The notes under the pieces are model-generated. The model searched no databases. It was not told the origin of the DNA and was given only the letters and a program-made list of their open reading frames with translations. A program made the translations under genes and the position numbers. Source: Tepidibacter hydrothermalis (GTDB lineage: Bacteria > Bacillota > Clostridia > Peptostreptococcales > Peptostreptococcaceae). From it: a stretch of 64,000 bases of DNA. The DNA is taken from assembly GCF_029542625.1 (NCBI RefSeq), contig NZ_CP120733.1:3658001-3722000 (forward strand), given 5' to 3'. Shown in pieces: positions 60,811 to 64,000 of this stretch (the first letter of the stretch is position 1; each line of letters begins with the position of its first letter).

Positions 60811-60984
60811 TTATTCTCCTTGCTCTTTGTCCTCTTTTAAATTTGGTATAACCCTATTTATTTTCTCTACTTGATGCCAAACTTTATTTATATTGTTTTT
60901 GTCTATATAAGAATCCATTTCCTTTTTTGTTTCAAATTCTTTAATAGTCAAATCATCATCATGAATAAATTTTAATTTGTACAT
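60811..60984 (-). CDS. Small acidic/basic soluble protein coupled to the chemoreceptor
   Basis: A 57-residue product, [10 protein letters not shown]... to ...KEDKEQGE, not recognised. It starts at 60984 behind TTGGAGGAAATGGT; the longer open frame upstream lacks a ribosome site and is very AT-rich. It is charged, without hydrophobic segments, with a [16 protein letters not shown] helix-like centre. Its stop codon is one base from the chemoreceptor ATG, so it is translated from the same mRNA and may be an accessory factor. Confidence 0.6.
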   Translation of the reverse strand: MYKLKFIHDDDLTIKEFETKKEMDSYIDKNNINKVWHQVEKINRVIPNLKEDKEQGE

Positions 60985-61111
60985 ACCATTTCCTCCAATT
61001 CTATTTTTTATCATATTATATCTATATATTAACATTTTTTTGTATTTTTTTGTATTAATTTGAGTAATATATGATAAATAATTTAGATTAAACATTTTAT
61101 AGTAAAATATG

Positions 61112-61137
61112 TTAAAATAGTTCTTGATAACTATTTT
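61112..61137. promoter_or_regulatory. Inverted repeat before the GGDEF gene
   Basis: AAAATAGTT-CTTGAT-AACTATTTT is a 9-bp perfect inverted repeat lying just ahead of the AAAGGTGG ribosome site. It could form a leader hairpin or bind a regulator in this 170-bp divergent region between the chemoreceptor unit and the cyclase gene. Confidence 0.45.
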
Positions 61138-61156
61138 ATTGAAAAGGTGGTAAAAT

Positions 61157-62212
61157 ATGCTTATTGAACTCTTATTTATACTTTTATTAGTTAATTTATC
61201 AATAACTGCAATATATATAAATGTACAGTTGCTGTCTAAATTTAAAAACATTCATAAACTCAATAATTTTATCTATAATATAAGTGGAGAGACTCTCTCC
61301 TCAGATAATATAGAAGATATATATTTTTTTATACTTAAAGAATTATTGAAAATAATAAAAAAGAGCTCAAAAGCATCTTTTTTAGTTTATAACGAATACG
61401 ATGATATTATGGAATATAAAGCTGTAATAGGTTACGATTTTAAACAAATAAAAGATATGTCTTTTAAAATAAAAGATTTATATCATTATGAAAAATTTAA
61501 AAACCCATGTATAATACATAATCAAAAACACTGCAAAGATGTTTATTTAAATTTTAATAGATATAATGAATTGATCAACATAGATTCCTTAGATATAAAA
61601 TCAACTTTATGTATTCCAATTCATATTGATACTAAATTTTCAGGTATAATAAATATACATTTATCAGAACCATATAATACTTTTTCAAAGTATGATTTAA
61701 AGATTGCTAAGTTTATAAAATCTCAAATGGATCGATCTTTAAAATTTATAAATCTCTTATACGAATTAAATAATAATGCTCACTATGATTATTTGACGAA
61801 GACTATGAATATAAAGTACTTTGAATCAAAATTTAATAAGATACATCTAAATTCTAAGTGTGTATTAATTCTTATAGATCTAAATAATTTTAAATATATA
61901 AATGATAACTTTGGACACCACCAAGGAAATAATATATTAAAGATATTTTCAGATACAGTTAGAACCTTTATACGAAAAGATGATTTATTTGCAAGATGCG
62001 GTGGTGATGAATTTTTGATACTTCTAAAGGATATAGATTTGAATATAGCTCAAATTAGAATAGCACAAATAAGAGAATCTTTAAAAGATATTATTTCATT
62101 TGGAGTAGGTATGCAAGAGATTATATTTAATGAAAATACATCCTTACATGATATTTTTAAACTTATAGATAAGAAAATGTATGAAGATAAAAAAAATAAG
62201 CCTAAATATTAG
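61157..62212 (+). CDS. Diguanylate cyclase with membrane anchor and GAF-like domain
   Basis: Makes cyclic di-GMP. The 351-residue protein has one N-terminal membrane helix (about residues 3-25), a GAF-like sensor (about 45-180, with STLCIPIHIDTKFSGIINIHL) and a GGDEF domain whose active motif is intact (RCGGDEFLILL, GGDEF at 282-286). RKDD nine residues before it fits the inhibitory RxxD site. The C-terminal part ends soon after the DKKMYEDKKN helix, so no phosphodiesterase domain is present. Confidence 0.92.
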   Translation: MLIELLFILLLVNLSITAIYINVQLLSKFKNIHKLNNFIYNISGETLSSDNIEDIYFFILKELLKIIKKSSKASFLVYNEYDDIMEYKAVIGYDFKQIKDMSFKIKDLYHYEKFKNPCIIHNQKHCKDVYLNFNRYNELINIDSLDIKSTLCIPIHIDTKFSGIINIHLSEPYNTFSKYDLKIAKFIKSQMDRSLKFINLLYELNNNAHYDYLTKTMNIKYFESKFNKIHLNSKCVLILIDLNNFKYINDNFGHHQGNNILKIFSDTVRTFIRKDDLFARCGGDEFLILLKDIDLNIAQIRIAQIRESLKDIISFGVGMQEIIFNENTSLHDIFKLIDKKMYEDKKNKPKY

Positions 62213-62219
62213 GCTTATT
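62195..62219. terminator. Bidirectional terminator overlapping two stop codons
   Basis: AATAAGCCTAAA pairs with its reverse complement in a 25-bp near-perfect palindrome with A-run and T-run flanks. The cyclase TAG (62210-62212) and the convergent SEC-C TAA (62215-62217) both lie within it. Confidence 0.85.
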
Positions 62220-62712
62220 TTCCACAACACTTCTTATATTTCTTACCACTATTACAAGGGCAAGGATCATTTCTTCCTATTTTTTCTTCTTTAACTATAG
62301 TTTTAGAAGACTTGTACTTCTTTTGTATTTCTTTTCTTTTTTCTGCAGTTAATATATCATTCCATCCTTCTAGGTTATATAACCAATGAGCTTCTACTGC
62401 ATTCATGTTATAATATAATTTTTCAAAATCTATTTCTACAGTAACTTCACTGTCTGATTCCATATTTTCTAATTTAATTTCATTTTTTGTACTTTCGCTA
62501 ATTCCATCTAAAAATCCCATGAAGTATTCTTCACTAATTCCGTATTCTTTAGCTAAATCAGCAACGTTTCCTTTTATTACATCCTTTTTATCATTTAAAA
62601 TTTTGTTGTATACTCCACTTTCTGCTTTTAAATAATCTTCCCAAAACTTAACTTCCTCTTGCTCACTTGTATGATTCTCAGCTAATTGCTGCCATTTTTC
62701 GAATAAACTCAT
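62215..62712 (-). CDS. SEC-C metal-binding motif protein
   Basis: A 165-residue soluble protein ending in the zinc-binding SEC-C motif ([19 protein letters not shown]), as at the SecA C-terminus. The rest is helical and acidic, beginning [18 protein letters not shown], and is not a SecA fragment. Similar clostridial proteins exist but their role is unknown; the motif suggests protein binding or protein-quality functions. The ATG follows AAGGAGGAACAAT. Confidence 0.88.
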   Translation of the reverse strand: MSLFEKWQQLAENHTSEQEEVKFWEDYLKAESGVYNKILNDKKDVIKGNVADLAKEYGISEEYFMGFLDGISESTKNEIKLENMESDSEVTVEIDFEKLYYNMNAVEAHWLYNLEGWNDILTAEKRKEIQKKYKSSKTIVKEEKIGRNDPCPCNSGKKYKKCCGK

Positions 62713-62778
62713 AATTGTTCCTCCTTAATTAATAAATTACCTAAATATTAATTATATCAAATATATTTTTAATTTCAA

Positions 62779-63474
62779 TCAAATTTTGAATATATCTCTT
62801 AATACATTTATTGCATATTCTTGATTTATAAAAAATGGGCTTGTAGCTATGGTTATTACATTAGATTTACTTATCAATTCTCTAATTTTAGATACCTTCA
62901 AGTTATAATCTATATAGTCCATATCTTTGGAGAATATATCCAAATCTATATCAAGAACTATTTCTTCATCTATTTCTTCACTAAAACTACTCAAATTATC
63001 CATTATAAATACTTCAGAAAATATCCCAATATTTAATGCAGGCTTTATAAAATTCCCTACATTAAGTTTGAAATTAGTGTAATTAAATACCTCTTCCATA
63101 TCCTCTATATTTTTTATATATTCTTCAGGTTCTCTCATATCTTTATGTTGATCTATATGAATTAGCTTTATTCCTTGTTTAAATTTCTTGTTTTTTAGTG
63201 ATTTTATCCAAAAATAGAATGCATGATTGTGATTATCGAATATGTATATATCCTTTCCATTAAAATCATATTTAATAAAATTTTCAAGACCAAAATTCTT
63301 TATCTCTTTATCGAATTCAATTTCACAAAAAGCTATATTTTTTCCTATTTTCACATCATCTAATGTTCCATTTTTTAATGGTGCAACATATATATTCTTT
63401 TGAGTTCTCTCTTTATGAGAAAATATATTATTTCCTATTGGTTTATCTATAAAAAATCCTGTATAGTAATTCAT
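62779..63474 (-). CDS. UPF0489 family protein (arginase-like fold suspected)
   Basis: A 232-residue protein of the UPF0489 family, function unknown. Possible metal-binding residues occur in IFDNHNHAFYFW, KLIHIDQHKDMREP and VLDIDLDIFSKD, an Asp/His pattern like that of ureohydrolase and deacetylase folds. The ATG at 63474 follows GGAGTGAG; a GTG three codons earlier has no ribosome site. Repeat A6 begins about 28 bp upstream, read in this gene's direction. Confidence 0.8.
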   Translation of the reverse strand: MNYYTGFFIDKPIGNNIFSHKERTQKNIYVAPLKNGTLDDVKIGKNIAFCEIEFDKEIKNFGLENFIKYDFNGKDIYIFDNHNHAFYFWIKSLKNKKFKQGIKLIHIDQHKDMREPEEYIKNIEDMEEVFNYTNFKLNVGNFIKPALNIGIFSEVFIMDNLSSFSEEIDEEIVLDIDLDIFSKDMDYIDYNLKVSKIRELISKSNVITIATSPFFINQEYAINVLRDIFKI

Positions 63475-63501
63475 GTATCTCACTCCATTTTTTATATTAT
63501 T

Positions 63502-63644
63502 AAAAAATTCGCTTTATGCTATCTCATAGCTCATGTCGCCAACGAGTCCTACGGACTCCGTTGCTCAAAATAGTTGCAAATTTAGTTCTTTCAGCAATCT
63601 TACTTAATGTATTTAAGATTATATAATTTCATATAGAATAAAAA
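63502..63644 (-). repeat. Repeat family A, copy A6
   Basis: An intact copy. The hairpin at 63540-63563 reads CAACG AGTCC TAC GGACT C CGTTG on the plus strand, with a fully paired inner stem and one bulged C. Flanks are TTCGCTTTATGCTATCTCA and TTGCTCAAAATAGTTGCAAA, ending ATTATATAATTTCATATAG. It lies directly 5' of the UPF0489 gene and also in the leader side of the divergent GDT1-family gene. Confidence 0.85.
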
Positions 63645-63756
63645 GGTTGTATATATTTATTTATAGAATATAATAATAGAGATATTCTATATAATTTCTT
63701 AATCATTATAAACTATTATATTATATATTTATACGTTTACTAAGGAGGAATTTTTT

Positions 63757-64000
63757 TTGAATGAATTTATTAAAGCTTTTGTTTTAATAACATTAGCTGA
63801 AATGGGAGATAAAACTCAACTTTTAGCCCTTGCCTTTGCATCAAAATTTAAACCATTGTATGTACTTGTGGGCATATTTATAGGTGCTTTTTTAAATCAT
63901 GGACTAGCTATAGCTCTTGGTAACTATATAAGTAAATTAGTTCCAATAGAGCAGGTTCAGTTGTTTGCATCTTTATTATTTATATTCTTCGGTCTATGGT
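63757..64000 (+). CDS. GDT1/TMEM165 (UPF0016) family cation transporter, N-terminal part
   Basis: Cut by the window edge after 81 codons. The frame begins with TTG at 63757, 7 nt after AAGGAGGAA, and reads MNEFIKAFVLITLAEMGDKT, which holds the family signature E-x-G-D-K-T, followed by QLLALAFASKFKPLYVLVGI and a second helix. Family members move Mn2+ or Ca2+ out of the cytoplasm. No yybP-ykoY manganese riboswitch was recognised upstream. Confidence 0.85.
   Translation, partial: MNEFIKAFVLITLAEMGDKTQLLALAFASKFKPLYVLVGIFIGAFLNHGLAIALGNYISKLVPIEQVQLFASLLFIFFGLW

Noticed and set aside
63484-63756. yybP-ykoY manganese riboswitch for the GDT1-family gene
   Set aside because: The leader is filled by repeat A6 and AT-rich sequence; the expected motif was not seen.

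Overview
The window looks like the chromosome of a low-GC, spore-forming anaerobe of the class Clostridia, most likely in or near the Peptostreptococcaceae. The evidence is strong AT bias, an oxygen-sensitive class III ribonucleotide reductase, spore genes (gerA/B/C, spoIIR, sleB, ypeB, sipL, yabG), and the neighbourhood yabG-veg-sipL-ispE, which I recall from Clostridioides difficile. The GerA-type receptor operon and the methylmalonyl-CoA module argue against C. difficile itself. I cannot name the species.

Layout. 0.5-3.5 kb: nrdDG behind a promoter with two NrdR-like boxes. 3.9-6.9 kb: cobQ and a divergent aminotransferase. 7.2-12.2 kb: a complete 16S-23S-5S rRNA operon on the minus strand with promoter, two processing stems and terminator. 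12.2-19.7 kb: a small membrane protein, greA-lysS, dusB, an ECF S component beside coaX (pantothenate uptake and phosphorylation), a P1 peptidase and birA. 20.2-30.9 kb: a module for sodium-coupled succinate-to-propionate fermentation (AspT-family permease, DUF3870, CoA-transferase, two-subunit methylmalonyl-CoA mutase, MeaB, epimerase, four-subunit biotin decarboxylase). birA (biotin) and cobQ (cobamide) supply cofactors it needs. 31.2-37 kb: ftsH, tilS, a tilS-coupled membrane protein, ddl and DUF1934. 37-50 kb: sporulation and germination genes, including a one-piece SpoIID-like plus amidase protein and an unannotated 56-residue membrane protein ahead of gerA. 50.2-56.6 kb: arcABC divergent from pepV and a YfcC/ArcD-like carrier. 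56.6-58.8 kb: psuK-psuG. 58.8-64 kb: a chemoreceptor with a small coupled partner, a diguanylate cyclase, a SEC-C protein, a UPF0489 protein and the start of a GDT1-family cation transporter.

The most unusual content is intergenic. Three dispersed repeat families recur. Family A is about 140 bp with a bulged hairpin; all six copies lie just 5' of a minus-strand gene in one fixed orientation. Family B is 128-138 bp with two hairpins and a paired change that keeps the stem; there are four copies. Family C is a 202-203 bp near-complete palindrome with two diverged copies, each just beyond an operon terminator. No tRNA, CRISPR array, transposase or prophage gene was seen.
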